Source: Candidatus Aerophobota bacterium (GTDB lineage Bacteria > Aerophobota > Aerophobia > Aerophobales > AE-B3A). From it: a DNA stretch of 6,334 nucleotides. A program made the translations under genes and the position numbers. A model generated the notes under the pieces. It ran no database searches, was not told where the DNA came from, and saw only the letters and a list, made by a program, of their open reading frames with translations. The stretch covers positions 1 through 6,334 of the forward strand of contig DAOVGK010000013.1 in the NCBI GenBank assembly GCA_030672445.1, written 5' to 3'. Positions 5,868 to 6,334 of this stretch are shown here, one piece after another; position 1 is the first letter of the stretch; each line of letters begins with the position of its first letter.

Positions 5868-6334
5868 ATGAGTGAATTTACCCACCTTCACACCCACAGC
5901 GAGTATAGCCTTCTGGATGGAGCTTCTTCCATTTCTCAGTTAGTTAATCAGGCCTATAAATTTGATATGCCCGCCTTAGCTCTGACCGATCACGGCAACC
6001 TATTTGGAGCGGTAGAGTTCTATCAAATTGCCAGCAAAAGAGGAATAAAGCCTATCCTGGGCTGCGAGATCTACTTGGCTCCCGGGTCCCGATTCAAAAA
6101 AAAGAAAGTAAAGGGAGAAACTGTCTCCTATCACTTAACTCTGCTGGCTAAGGATAAAAAAGGCTATCATAATCTCATGGAATTGGTAACAATAGGCTTT
6201 TTGGAAGGTTTTTATTACCATCCTCGCCTTGATAAAGAGATCCTTTCCCGTAAGAAAGAAGGATTGGTAGTTCTTTCTGGCTGCATGAAGGGTGAGATTC
6301 CCTCTTTGCTTCAGAAGGGCAGGTTTGATGAGGC
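5868..6334 (+). CDS. dnaE: DNA polymerase III subunit alpha, N-terminal PHP domain (cut by window edge)
   Basis: The first 155 residues of the replicative polymerase catalytic subunit; the frame is open to the right edge. The start FTHLHTHSEYSLLDGA (4-19), ALTDHGNLFGAVEFY (38-52), KPILGCEIYLAP (61-72), YHLTLLAKD (88-96), GFYYHPRLDKEIL (114-126) and SGCMKGEIP (137-145) are the classic DnaE landmarks in order. By recalled alignment to Mycobacterium tuberculosis DnaE1, the PHP metal ligands correspond to His8, His10, Asp17, His42, Glu67, His89 and Cys139, all present. E. coli DnaE has lost several of these. The polymerase palm, fingers, beta-binding and OB domains lie outside the window, so the DnaE subtype cannot be assigned. 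The start ATG has AGGA 5 nt upstream. Divergent from the TPR operon. Confidence 0.97.
   Translation, partial: MSEFTHLHTHSEYSLLDGASSISQLVNQAYKFDMPALALTDHGNLFGAVEFYQIASKRGIKPILGCEIYLAPGSRFKKKKVKGETVSYHLTLLAKDKKGYHNLMELVTIGFLEGFYYHPRLDKEILSRKKEGLVVLSGCMKGEIPSLLQKGRFDE

Overview
The window looks like chromosomal DNA of a Gram-negative-type (diderm) bacterium of moderate to low GC (low-to-mid 40s % by eye). Two proteins carry Sec signal peptides and one more has a probable one. One of these has a beta-barrel C-terminus with a terminal aromatic residue, which implies an outer membrane. No transposase, phage gene, tRNA, rRNA or CRISPR array is visible. The lineage cannot be fixed from the sequence; an uncultured candidate-phylum diderm is a guess.

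Layout, left to right. (1) Bases 1-269, minus strand: N-terminal part of a zinc-dependent medium-chain alcohol/polyol dehydrogenase, cut by the window edge. (2) Bases 270-415: a divergent control region with two TTGACA -35 boxes facing away from each other inside an 18-bp inverted repeat, each followed at 16 bp by a plausible -10 box. (3) Bases 416-1153, plus strand: a secreted DUF3108-family protein. (4) A 32-bp convergent gap without a convincing terminator. (5) Minus strand, 5758 down to 1186: a tight two-gene operon, first a 919-residue exported TPR solenoid with 24 repeats, then (10-bp gap, Shine-Dalgarno overlapping the TPR stop codon) a 600-residue outer-membrane beta-barrel protein whose C-terminal part resembles TonB-dependent receptors but which shows no plug domain. 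(6) Bases 5759-5867: a second divergent control region, again centred on a TTGACA-containing palindrome. (7) Bases 5868-6334, plus strand: the start of dnaE (DNA polymerase III alpha subunit, PHP domain), cut by the right edge.

The biology worth attention is the TPR plus barrel operon. The first protein should be a long periplasmic superhelix and the second an outer-membrane barrel joined to its signal peptide by a proline-rich segment holding a near-exact 27-residue duplication. They are probably made together and may act together at the outer membrane (uptake, export or assembly). The substrate cannot be read from the window. The dehydrogenase, DUF3108 and dnaE genes show no obvious functional link to this pair.
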